From: a virus
Virus record (IMG/VR): IMGVR_UViG_3300038962_000103
Location: 1 to 29,027 of that record
DNA: 29,027 nucleotides
Reading direction: 5' to 3' (one strand)
Each line of letters opens with the position of its first letter. Positions within the stretch are counted from its first letter, which is position 1. Below are positions 20,638 to 28,173 of this stretch, piece after piece. Both the position numbers and the translations under genes were made by a program. The notes under the pieces are model-generated. The model saw nothing but the letters and a program-made list of their open reading frames with translations, had not been told where the DNA came from and searched no databases.

Positions 20638-21024
20638 ATGGCAAACAAAAAAAGAGGTTATTATCAATTAAATATTGGTGGTAAATTACGCACACTTCAT
20701 TTTTCAATGAATTTTTGGGTTAATTTTACTGATTTATTAGGGTTAAATCTTGATGAATTAGATTCAGTATTTTCAAAAGGCGTTTCAATTAAAAACATTA
20801 GAACATTAATTTATTCAGGTTTATTAGCTTATGATCAAGAAAATGGAAATAAAATTGATTATAATGAATTTAATGTTGGTGATTGGTTAAGTGATTTATC
20901 GCCTGATCATTTAGAAAAAATTGTACTTGCAATGACTGAATCAAAAATTTTAGGACAAGATTTAAACATGGGAATTAATAGAAAACAAGATGTTAAAATT
21001 GTAAATCCTGAAAAAAAAAATTAG
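20638..21024 (+). CDS. Tail assembly chaperone, short form (gpG-like)
   Basis: A 128-residue protein located between the tail tube and tape measure genes, the standard place for lambda gpG-type chaperones. The sequence (KRGYYQLNIGGKLRTLHFSMNFWVNFTDL, then a helical remainder) matches gp13/gpG-like chaperones. Its last codons before TAG lie on a run of ten A (21011-21020). A -1 slip there continues into the frame that ends at 21353 to make a longer gpGT-like product. Confidence 0.87.
   Translation: MANKKRGYYQLNIGGKLRTLHFSMNFWVNFTDLLGLNLDELDSVFSKGVSIKNIRTLIYSGLLAYDQENGNKIDYNEFNVGDWLSDLSPDHLEKIVLAMTESKILGQDLNMGINRKQDVKIVNPEKKN
21010..21024 (+). promoter_or_regulatory. Programmed -1 frameshift site (A10 run)
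   Basis: Zero frame reads GAA AAA AAA AAT TAG. The ten-A run allows A-AAA-AAA slippage, after which the -1 frame reads AAA TTA GAT GAT CCG and stays open to 21353. No strong downstream pseudoknot was identified by eye. Confidence 0.75.
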
Positions 21025-21353
21025 ATGATCCGTTAAATTGGGATAAATTGCTTGATTATTTTATTGGACAAGTTGGAATTAATCCGAATGATTTTTGGCA
21101 AAATACATGGAGTGAAAATCAACTTCTTGGCGAATCACATAGTATTAAATTAAATTTAGCGTGGGAACAAACAAGATATTTGGCTACAATGATCCACAAT
21201 GTTAATTGTCAAAAAAAATCCCAAATGATAAAACCTGAAAAACTATTTCCATTACCGCAAGATAAATATTTACAAAAATCAAAACCAAAATCAACACCAA
21301 AAGAGTTTAAAGAATTTTTAGAACATGTTAGATCAAAAGGGATAAATATTTAA
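21018..21353 (+). CDS. Tail assembly chaperone frameshift extension (gpT-like)
   Basis: This frame has no ATG near its beginning and is read only as an extension of the preceding gene after the -1 slip. The added ~111 residues (LDDPLNWDKLLDYFIGQVG, GINPNDFWQNTWSENQLL, LAWEQTRYLATMIHN) show the gpT pattern: W-x-x-L, G-x-x-P-x-x-F-W and W-E-Q-T-R. In lambda the G and G-T products at a fixed ratio load the tape measure for tail assembly. The basic tail (QKSKPKSTPKEFKEFLEHV) is unconserved. The stop codon falls in the loop of the following terminator. Confidence 0.82.
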   Translation, partial: KLDDPLNWDKLLDYFIGQVGINPNDFWQNTWSENQLLGESHSIKLNLAWEQTRYLATMIHNVNCQKKSQMIKPEKLFPLPQDKYLQKSKPKSTPKEFKEFLEHVRSKGINI

Positions 21354-21365
21354 CCCTTTTTTTTT
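21335..21365 (+). terminator. Terminator overlapping the end of the chaperone gene
   Basis: AAAAGGG (21335-21341) pairs with CCCTTTT (21354-21360), with a 12-base loop that contains the stop codon, followed by more T. A ribosome finishing the frameshift product would cover the hairpin, so the terminator may respond to translation. Confidence 0.7.
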
Positions 21366-21367
21366 AG

Positions 21368-21375
21368 TATTTTTG
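21368..21375 (+). promoter_or_regulatory. TAnnTTTG promoter box for the tape measure gene
   Basis: TATTTTTG followed by TA begins two bases after the terminator's T run and 25 bases before the ATG at 21400. Confidence 0.55.
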
Positions 21376-21399
21376 TATTTATAATAAAACTTTTAAAAA

Positions 21400-23274
21400 A
21401 TGCCAATAGATCAAAAATTAAGGGTTTTAATCGATGGTAATACTACTGGATTAAATAAAGCCTTAACAACAACATCAACACGTTTAAATCAATTTGGAAC
21501 AAGATTACAATCCATTGGAACGTCTTTAAGTACACGTTTAACATTACCAATTGCACTTGCAGGTGGAGCGGCAATAAAAATGGCATCAGATTTTGAAGAA
21601 TCATTAAACAAAGTTGATGTTGCTTTTAAAGATTCATCATCAATAGTTAAAGAATTTAGCAAAACAACATTAGAAAATTTTGGTATTGCAGAGGGAACGG
21701 CATTAGATATGGCGGCTTTATTTGGTGATATGGGGACATCAATGGGTATTGCAGTAGATAGTGCCGCCGAAATGTCAACAGCATTAGTAGGTTTAGCGGG
21801 TGATTTAGCATCTTTTAAAAACATGAATATTAAAGAGGTGACAACAGCTTTAAATGGGGTATTTACAGGTGAAACTGAATCATTAAAAAGGCTGGGTATA
21901 ATAATGACCGAAATTAATTTAAAACAATTTGCACAAGAACAAGGCATAAAAAAGAATATAAAAGCGATGACACAAGCTGAAAAGGTTAATTTACGATTTC
22001 AGTTTGTTTTAAAAAATACTGCAAATGCACAAGGTGATTTTGCAAGAACATCAGGCGGTGCGGCTAACCAAATGAGAATATTTCAAGAAACTTTAAAAGA
22101 ATTAGCCGCAAATTTTGGTCAAATTATATTACCTGCTTTTACTAAAATTGTAAAAAAAGCAAATGTAATTCTCAAATCATTTAGCAATTTAGACATTGAA
22201 ACAAAAAAATTAATTTTAACAATTGCAGGAATAAGTGCCGTAATTGCCCCAGTTATAATGGTTTTAGGTACATTTATTAAAAGTGTTGGTTTTATTAGTA
22301 GTGGCGTAATGACTGCAATTCCTGTTATCACAAAATTAGGAGGTGCTTTAAAAATATTAGGAACAATTGCTTTAACAAATCCAATTGGTATAATTGTCAC
22401 GGGAGTTTCAGCATTGACTATTGGTGTAATAGAATTATTACATCGTTTAAATCCTGTTGTTTCAAGAATACAAACTTTTTTTAATTTAATAAGATCAGGC
22501 GGTAATTTTGTTGCATTTAATAATCTCCAAATGGAAACTACGGCAAAAAATTTAGCTCGTATAAAAGAAGAGGAAGAGCAAGGAATTAGAGCCAAAAAGG
22601 AATATACTAATAATATAAAATTAAACAATTCAGCTTATCAAGAACTTGGAAATACAATCAATACATCAGTTGTTCCTGCATTAAGAAAAGTATCAACGCT
22701 TGAAACTGATTTAAAACCTTTAGGTTTAGTAAATGTTGGAGCAAATGTAAAACCAACAGCCGACACATCAGGCATGTCAAATCTTGCAAATAATAAAACA
22801 AGTGAACAAGCACCATTTATTAATACTTTACAACAAGGTGTAATTTTAACTGATTTATTAACACAATCTTTTCAAAATTTAGGTTCAGGGGGTAATTTTT
22901 TTGAACCGATTATTCAACATATAAAACAATTAGTGATTAAATTGGTTGCGGCGACGGCGGCGGCGGCAGTTTTGAACGCTATAATGGGCGGTGGTGCATC
23001 AGGTTTTTCCAGTATGTTTAGTCAATTTTCAGGAATACCAATTAAACCAATGGCAAACGGTGGAATTGTAAGTGCGCCAACAATGGGATTAATGGGTGAA
23101 TATAGTGGCGCAAAGTCAAATCCCGAAGTTGTTGCACCTTTAGATAAATTAAAAACAATGATTGGAACAACTGGTTCACAAAATGTTCAAGTTGGTGGAG
23201 AATTTAAAATAAAAGGTCAAGATTTAGTTGTTGCAGTTCAAAGGGCTACAAACCAACGAAACAGAATAAAATAA
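21400..23274 (+). CDS. Tape measure protein
   Basis: A 624-residue protein with the usual sequence of a siphovirus tape measure: N-terminal LRVLIDGNTTGLNKALTTTS and the TRLNQFGTRLQSIGTSLST block, DFEESLNKVDVAFKDSS, an Ala/Gly-rich helical region with hydrophobic segments (~265-345, IAGISAVIAPVIMVLGTFI and on), and a C-terminal NGGIVSAPTMGLMGEYSG motif seen at the end of many tape measures. Length sets tail length; by the usual 1.5 angstroms per residue it would be roughly 90-95 nm, an estimate only. Confidence 0.9.
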   Translation: MPIDQKLRVLIDGNTTGLNKALTTTSTRLNQFGTRLQSIGTSLSTRLTLPIALAGGAAIKMASDFEESLNKVDVAFKDSSSIVKEFSKTTLENFGIAEGTALDMAALFGDMGTSMGIAVDSAAEMSTALVGLAGDLASFKNMNIKEVTTALNGVFTGETESLKRLGIIMTEINLKQFAQEQGIKKNIKAMTQAEKVNLRFQFVLKNTANAQGDFARTSGGAANQMRIFQETLKELAANFGQIILPAFTKIVKKANVILKSFSNLDIETKKLILTIAGISAVIAPVIMVLGTFIKSVGFISSGVMTAIPVITKLGGALKILGTIALTNPIGIIVTGVSALTIGVIELLHRLNPVVSRIQTFFNLIRSGGNFVAFNNLQMETTAKNLARIKEEEEQGIRAKKEYTNNIKLNNSAYQELGNTINTSVVPALRKVSTLETDLKPLGLVNVGANVKPTADTSGMSNLANNKTSEQAPFINTLQQGVILTDLLTQSFQNLGSGGNFFEPIIQHIKQLVIKLVAATAAAAVLNAIMGGGASGFSSMFSQFSGIPIKPMANGGIVSAPTMGLMGEYSGAKSNPEVVAPLDKLKTMIGTTGSQNVQVGGEFKIKGQDLVVAVQRATNQRNRIK

Positions 23275-23275
23275 C

Positions 23276-25423
23276 ATGGCTTACGGTGTTAAATTTGAAT
23301 TATTTTTTAGTGATTTAGAAGATCGACAAATTAAAGTCGAAATTTTAAAAAAAGATTATTTAAATGTTGATGGTGGTGAAACTGAAACAATTTTTCCGCT
23401 TATAGGTACTGAAAATCCTGTACAAATAACATGGGAATCAGATGATGATATTTATTCACCAATTATTGGATCACGATGTAAATTAAATTTATACGCCACA
23501 ACATTAACACAATACGATGAATTTTATAAAGCTGATGAACGTGAATATAAAATAAAAGTTTATTACTATAATTCATACGGTGATGGTGCGTGGGAAGATG
23601 AAAAATCAAAATGGGAACTTACTGACGTAAATTGGGACGCAAAAGCGGGTTCGGCTCTATGGTGGGATTCATATTGGGAAGGTTTTATCGTTGTTGATCG
23701 TTATCAAGAAATGGTTACAACAACACCTTTTCCATTAACTTTTGAAGCGATTGACGGGCTTGGAACATTATCAGGTTTTGATGCGCCAAATCCTTTTAAA
23801 TTAAATTCATTAGCTGATTTAATAAGTGGTGATGAAAGGATTACAACCGATGGTGAAAAAAGTCTATTTTTTTATATAACAGAAATTTTAAAAAAAACAG
23901 GACATCAATTTGATATTTATATTGCAAATGACACCCGTAAAGTTGGCGGGGCTACAAACGACACAATTTTTCATGATATTTTGGTTAATGAAATAGCAAT
24001 GTTAAATCCAAATAAATTTACTTATAGGACGGCAAAAGAATTATTAGAACGTATTTTAAAAGCTACAAATTCAAGAATTTTCCAATCTTATGGTAAATGG
24101 TATATTGTAAATAATTCATCACTTATAGATAATAGAATTACACAATCTACTGTAAGCGCATCAGGTGATGATATTTCAGTTGATCCAACACCAGTCGCAG
24201 ACAATGGAGTTCCAACATTTGGCGAGGGTGAAAGCGACCCCCCTGTTTCTGTCAATCCTGTTGTTGCGCCTGATATTACATTAAATGGTGCAGTTTCTAA
24301 AATGGCGGGAACTGGTTTTTATTTTACATTATTAAACAGCGGGGGGACACCAACATCAACAACTTGGACGTTGCCCGATGGTACAACACAAACAACAAGT
24401 GATCCTTATCCAACATTGTCATTTCCTGCAACTACAAGTATAAGTGGCGGTACGGTTTCAGTTTCAGCAACAAACAGCGCAGGTACAGATTCAGATTCAT
24501 CAACAATTACTGTTTCGGCTTTTGTTTCATCATCAAATACTGGTGGAACTTTAAGAATATTTTTTCAAGAAAGTGGATTAATTGGTGCAAGTGGAACGCC
24601 AACCGTTGCCACAATAAATTATCAAGGTTCAGAGGTTGGAAATAGCTTTTCAGTTTATTTTAATGTTATGCCAAGCGGGGGTGAATTTACGGGTGTTAGT
24701 CAAATAAGTGCAAGTGTAACGGGGGGTTATACAGTAGCAAAATCATTAATTGGTGAATTTATTAGAATTACAGTTTCAGGCACATTACCAAATGGTGGTG
24801 CTAATGAATATTTAACAGTTAGCGGTTCAGCATTAAGACCACAAACAACAACAACCGTGACTATAAATGATACAACAACAAACACAACCAAAAGCGCAGG
24901 ATCGTTAACATTTACAGGCGCATCAGATGATTCATTTAGTGGAACGGTCACTTTTACCCCAAATACTAATTATGATTTTGATAATGCAGGGCGATTAAGT
25001 ACTTTATTTTCTGCGGGTGGCATTGCAAGTTTAAATAAAAGTGTTGTTTCAAATAATTGTGTTATTACTATTTTTGGAAATATTGGGGCAACTGATCAAA
25101 GTGTGACTTTAAATGTAAGTGGATCGCCACAATTTGCCGCAGTGGCATCATCAATTTCAATAAATCCAAGTGGTGTTTTAAGCGTTGGTGAAAATGGCGG
25201 TACTTTTAATATTATAGTTTCATCAAATGGTAAATATGGCGTTAACACAACTGCGAGATTTTTACGCCCAAGTATTAAACTTGGAAATCCATCAAATACA
25301 ATTGTAACGATAACATTTTTAAGAAACAATGGCAGTTCAAGATCAGGAACGATTAATTTTACACCATACGCATCAAGTTCAACATTAGTATCTTTGCGAG
25401 TAGATCAAGACGGTATTTTATAA
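23276..25423 (+). CDS. Tail tip/baseplate protein with Ig-like and BACON-like domains
   Basis: A 715-residue protein. Residues 1 to ~285 (VKFELFFSDLEDRQIKVEIL, then DLISGDERITTDG, TAKELLERILKATNSRIFQ, YGKWYIVN) form a conserved-looking tail domain. From ~330 on it is almost all beta: a PKD-like domain (~333-415, with TWTLPDGTTQTT and VSVSATNSAGTDS), two Ig-like or uncharacterised beta domains (~420-620), and a C-terminal module (~626-715, SVGENGGTFNIIVSSNG, then VDQDG) that matches the BACON pattern (G-G-T, S-S/N-G, final V-x-Q-x-G). In Bacteroidota phages such domains bind carbohydrate or mucin. The gene starts one base after the tape measure stop, the normal place of the distal tail protein. 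Confidence 0.82.
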   Translation: MAYGVKFELFFSDLEDRQIKVEILKKDYLNVDGGETETIFPLIGTENPVQITWESDDDIYSPIIGSRCKLNLYATTLTQYDEFYKADEREYKIKVYYYNSYGDGAWEDEKSKWELTDVNWDAKAGSALWWDSYWEGFIVVDRYQEMVTTTPFPLTFEAIDGLGTLSGFDAPNPFKLNSLADLISGDERITTDGEKSLFFYITEILKKTGHQFDIYIANDTRKVGGATNDTIFHDILVNEIAMLNPNKFTYRTAKELLERILKATNSRIFQSYGKWYIVNNSSLIDNRITQSTVSASGDDISVDPTPVADNGVPTFGEGESDPPVSVNPVVAPDITLNGAVSKMAGTGFYFTLLNSGGTPTSTTWTLPDGTTQTTSDPYPTLSFPATTSISGGTVSVSATNSAGTDSDSSTITVSAFVSSSNTGGTLRIFFQESGLIGASGTPTVATINYQGSEVGNSFSVYFNVMPSGGEFTGVSQISASVTGGYTVAKSLIGEFIRITVSGTLPNGGANEYLTVSGSALRPQTTTTVTINDTTTNTTKSAGSLTFTGASDDSFSGTVTFTPNTNYDFDNAGRLSTLFSAGGIASLNKSVVSNNCVITIFGNIGATDQSVTLNVSGSPQFAAVASSISINPSGVLSVGENGGTFNIIVSSNGKYGVNTTARFLRPSIKLGNPSNTIVTITFLRNNGSSRSGTINFTPYASSSTLVSLRVDQDGIL

Positions 25424-25433
25424 ATAAAAAAAA

Positions 25434-26717
25434 ATGGGATTAATAGAAAATTATCAAAACGACTTTTTACTGCAAGGTTCAGAACAAATTTCATATAAAG
25501 TATTTAATTATGAGGGAACTTATATTGAAACAACTGATGATGATGTTTTGTTTACAGCGCCAAAAGATTTGCATCCAATAAATAATGATTTATTAAAAAG
25601 CTATGAAAAACCATTAAAAGAAGTTCAATTCGTTACAGATTTAACAAAATTAGAAGTTAAAAGCGTAAATCCAAACATGGCTATTCCCTCTGATTTAACA
25701 TCATTAACAGGTGATTTTGAAGTAGCATCAACATCAGCAGGATTTTCATCAACTGATTATTCTTTTGCTTCTGATTACAGTCAAAATGTAAAAGCAATAA
25801 GCGGAAACAGATATTTCAAAAGTACGGCGATAAATACAACAGGAACTGTTATTTATGATTTTATTACTTGCCCTGCAACTGTAAAACAAAATCAAGATTT
25901 ACAAATTGGTTTTAGTTATTATTTTGGAACAACATCAACGGTTGCTGAATATATTATTTCTATACGTTTAAATGTTGATTTAAGCGGTGATGGAACTGCT
26001 GATCACAGATTTAATTTTGATACTAATGAATGGGATTCAAGCACAAACACAACATTTTCAGCATCAAGTGCATCAGCATATACAAAAGGTATTACAACCG
26101 AAACTTTGAACAAATGGCAAACTTTTACACTGACCGTGCCGCCTTTTGAAACATCATCAGACAATAATGATAAAACTGTAAAATTACGCATGGGACGTCC
26201 TGAACAATTATCTGCAAATGGAACACATTCGGCGACTTACATTGATAATTTTTATATTGCCGAAAAATACGATGTAACTGATAATAAAATGATTTCAAAA
26301 AGGCGTCAATTAGATTCAGCGGGTACATATACAGGATTATATAAAAATGAAAAAAACATAATTTCAAATGAAGCAAAAGAAACCGATTTTTTTATGGGAC
26401 GTTACTTGGGCGATTATAAAAGATTAAGAGATACATCTAATAAAACAATGGAGCAAATTGTAAGTCAAGAAATTTTAAATGATCATCGCCAATATTTAAG
26501 AAAATATGAGGGAACATTTTATAATTTAACATTAAATCATATTTCAATGCATAATAAAATTTTATTTGATTTTGGTCAAGAATTATTGCGTGAAAATGTT
26601 TCTTGTTATCTTGATGGAATGGAACATAATATGAAAGAAAATAAATATAATTTAAAAATGCATGTTCCTAATCAAGATGATGATGTTGATTCAACTTACC
26701 AAACAGTATTTGAATAA
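25434..26717 (+). CDS. Tail-tip protein with a central beta-sandwich insertion
   Basis: A 427-residue protein. The first ~70 residues (LIENYQNDFLLQGSEQISYK, PKDLHPINNDLLKSYEKPL) and the last ~145 (ETDFFMGRYLGDYKRL, KTMEQIVSQEILNDHRQYL, KYNLKMHVPNQDDD) seem to belong to one fold, separated by a 200-residue domain (~80-280) rich in Ser, Thr and aromatic residues that looks like a galactose-binding-like jelly roll. It may be the second half of a longer ancestral tail-tip protein; the first half would then be the preceding gene. Last gene of the structural operon, followed by a terminator. Confidence 0.75.
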   Translation: MGLIENYQNDFLLQGSEQISYKVFNYEGTYIETTDDDVLFTAPKDLHPINNDLLKSYEKPLKEVQFVTDLTKLEVKSVNPNMAIPSDLTSLTGDFEVASTSAGFSSTDYSFASDYSQNVKAISGNRYFKSTAINTTGTVIYDFITCPATVKQNQDLQIGFSYYFGTTSTVAEYIISIRLNVDLSGDGTADHRFNFDTNEWDSSTNTTFSASSASAYTKGITTETLNKWQTFTLTVPPFETSSDNNDKTVKLRMGRPEQLSANGTHSATYIDNFYIAEKYDVTDNKMISKRRQLDSAGTYTGLYKNEKNIISNEAKETDFFMGRYLGDYKRLRDTSNKTMEQIVSQEILNDHRQYLRKYEGTFYNLTLNHISMHNKILFDFGQELLRENVSCYLDGMEHNMKENKYNLKMHVPNQDDDVDSTYQTVFE

Positions 26718-26737
26718 ACTTTTTTTTTGTTTGTTCG

Positions 26738-26775
26738 CCCCCTAATATCTTTAATTGTTGTTGGGGGGTTTTATT
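26738..26775. terminator. Terminator between convergent genes
   Basis: CCCCCTAA (26738-26745) pairs with TTGGGGGG (26761-26768, one T-G wobble) around a 15-base loop and is followed by T-rich sequence on the plus strand. It separates the structural operon from the oppositely oriented gene at 26779-26895. The minus side has a run of A instead of T, so efficiency for the minus transcript is less certain. Confidence 0.75.
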
Positions 26776-26778
26776 TTT

Positions 26779-26895
26779 TTACCTTTCCAAATATTCTCTT
26801 AATATCATTTCTAATTCTTTAAGTTGTCTTAATTCAGATTCCGCCTGTTTAGTAGTTAGTAATTTTAAATCTTTGGTATTAAAGGAATAATTCAT
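26779..26895 (-). CDS. Minus-strand small helical protein (38 aa)
   Basis: The only credible minus-strand gene of the window. It reads from ATG (26895, reverse) to TAA (26779-26781) and gives 38 residues, MNYSFNTKDLKLLTTKQAES then ELRQLKELEMILREYLER, with a long amphipathic, coiled-coil-like helix. The leader is a run of A, as for other genes here, and a good promoter (TTG, 19 bases, TACATTAG) lies upstream on the same strand. It may regulate the divergent early operon or act as an antagonist. No family recognised. Confidence 0.6.
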   Translation of the reverse strand: MNYSFNTKDLKLLTTKQAESELRQLKELEMILREYLER

Positions 26896-26936
26896 TTTTT
26901 TTTTTTAGTTAATATTATAATATTTATTTTATACGA

Positions 26937-26966
26937 CTAATGTATTAAAATATTTTTTTAAATCAA
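26937..26966 (-). promoter_or_regulatory. Minus-strand promoter for the 38-aa gene
   Basis: On the minus strand, TTG (26966-26964) is followed after 19 bases by TACATTAG (26944-26937), one mismatch from TAnnTTTG, with exact Bacteroidota spacing. It lies 41 bases before the minus-strand ATG. Confidence 0.5.
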
Positions 26967-26976
26967 AAATTTTTTT

Positions 26977-26984
26977 TAATATTG
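26977..26984 (+). promoter_or_regulatory. Possible early promoter box
   Basis: TAATATTG followed by TA, one mismatch from TAnnTTTG, is 16 bases before the ATG at 27001. No -33 element was found. It is the only candidate for the early operon's plus-strand promoter. Confidence 0.35.
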
Positions 26985-27000
26985 TAAACAGATAAATCTA

Positions 27001-27198
27001 ATGATTATGAATAAATTTGAATTTGAATTTATAAACGATTTACAGGATTTAGAATTAACAAGAATAAAAGTTTGTAAAGAATTAAAATGTACTTTGCCAA
27101 CTCTAAAATCTAAATTAAAAAATCCTGATAGTCTAACTATAAAAGATATTAAAATATTAAAAAACCTAAAATTTAACCTAAAAACGTTAAAAATATGA
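27001..27198 (+). CDS. Small HTH regulator (Cro-like)
   Basis: A 65-residue protein; ATG at 27001, with an in-frame ATG at 27007. The region ELTRIKVCKELKCTLPTLKSKL (helix, turn, helix) followed by NPDSLTIKDIKILKNL has the layout of small XRE-like/Cro-like DNA-binding proteins. As the first gene of the early operon and divergent from the 38-residue gene it is the best candidate for a transcription switch. It overlaps the annealing protein gene by four bases. Confidence 0.7.
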   Translation: MIMNKFEFEFINDLQDLELTRIKVCKELKCTLPTLKSKLKNPDSLTIKDIKILKNLKFNLKTLKI

Positions 27199-27761
27199 AT
27201 ATACTTCAAAAATTAACTGCAATACAAACAAAATTAAAAGTACCAAAAACACGAAAAAATCAATTTGGAAATTATAAATTTAGAAGTGCCGAAGATATAT
27301 TGGAACATATAAAACCATTTTTAAAACAATATGACGCCAGTATTATTATTTCTAATAAAACTAAAGAAAAATGTGGTATGCCATACATTAGAGCAAAAGC
27401 AAAATTTTTTGACAATAAAAATAAAGACCAAAAACCAATAACAGCACGTGATGATGCATTTATTGATTTAAATCAAAAAGGTATGCAAATGCCACAAAAA
27501 TCAGGAACGGCGTCAAGTTATGCAAAAAAATATGCGCTTGGCAATTTACTATGTTTGGATGACACTAATGATTCTGATAGTATTAATAAATCTCCAAAAT
27601 TAGAAACATATCAATTTAATGAATTTATAAATAAATATAAAACAAAAGATAAATTAGATAAATTATTAAACACTGATAAATATATTTTAAACCAATCACA
27701 AATTGATCAAATAAAAGAAAAACTGAAAAATTTAAAAACAAAAAAAGTAATAAATAAATAA
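27195..27761 (+). CDS. ERF-family single-strand annealing protein
   Basis: A 188-residue protein with ERF features: an N-terminal helix (ILQKLTAIQTKLKVPKTRKN), the F-x-Y-K-F-R-S-A-E-D-I-L block (44-35 region, QFGNYKFRSAEDILEHIKPFL), and the glycine-rich SGTASSYAKKYALGNLL followed by acidic DDTNDSD. ERF proteins anneal single strands during recombination-dependent replication. The partner genes are an SSB-like protein and a PD-(D/E)XK exonuclease just downstream. The C-terminal third is lysine-rich and unconserved. Confidence 0.88.
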   Translation: MNILQKLTAIQTKLKVPKTRKNQFGNYKFRSAEDILEHIKPFLKQYDASIIISNKTKEKCGMPYIRAKAKFFDNKNKDQKPITARDDAFIDLNQKGMQMPQKSGTASSYAKKYALGNLLCLDDTNDSDSINKSPKLETYQFNEFINKYKTKDKLDKLLNTDKYILNQSQIDQIKEKLKNLKTKKVINK

Positions 27762-27776
27762 TTAAAAATTAAAAAA

Positions 27777-28079
27777 ATGAGCGAAATAAAACAAGAAAAT
27801 ACAAACAGACCAAAAGGAATAAAAACATTTCCAAAAAGAGAAAATTCTCCCGATTTTGTTTTGGGTGATATGATTTTAACACCTAATGATTTTTTTAAAT
27901 GGGTAAAAGAAAAAGAACAACATTTGACTGAATATACAGACAAAGATGGTAAAACCCATAAACAATTAAAATTTCAAATTAAAAATGGCGATTATGGTGT
28001 TTATTTAGAATTAAATACTTGGAAGCCTGATAACAAAAAATCAGAGCAAATAGAATCAGATGGTGATTTACCTTTTTAG
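27777..28079 (+). CDS. SSB-like single-stranded DNA-binding protein
   Basis: A 100-residue protein. The C-terminal tip SDGDLPF matches the acidic, Pro-Phe-ended tip with which bacterial SSBs recruit partners (D-D-D-I-P-F), preceded by a flexible charged linker (KPDNKKSEQIE). The core (~30-82, FVLGDMILTPNDFFKWVKEK, LKFQIKNGDYGVYLELNTW) is short and could be a reduced OB fold. It lies between ERF and nuclease genes, where SSBs are expected. A non-OB SSB-like protein is an alternative. Confidence 0.7.
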   Translation: MSEIKQENTNRPKGIKTFPKRENSPDFVLGDMILTPNDFFKWVKEKEQHLTEYTDKDGKTHKQLKFQIKNGDYGVYLELNTWKPDNKKSEQIESDGDLPF

Positions 28080-28093
28080 TTAGTTTTTAATCA

Positions 28094-28157
28094 ATGGGTG
28101 ATTATTATCATGTTATTAATTTTTTACAACTCAAATTATAAAAAAATAATTGCCCAT
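28094..28157. repeat. Imperfect 12-bp inverted repeat before the coiled-coil gene
   Basis: ATGGGTGATTAT (28094-28105) can pair with ATAATTGCCCAT (28146-28157); all 12 positions pair, two as G-T wobbles, with 40 bases between. It lies in the 94-base gap between the SSB-like gene and the coiled-coil gene. It could be an operator, an RNA structure at the gene start, or chance. Confidence 0.4.
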
Positions 28158-28173
28158 TTTAAAAAAATGTTTT

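Noticed and set aside
21489-22628. Long minus-strand open frames opposite the tape measure gene (21489-21947 and 22119-22628)
   Set aside because: They are shadows of the tape measure gene: antisense to well-conserved codons, no A-rich leader and no recognisable product.
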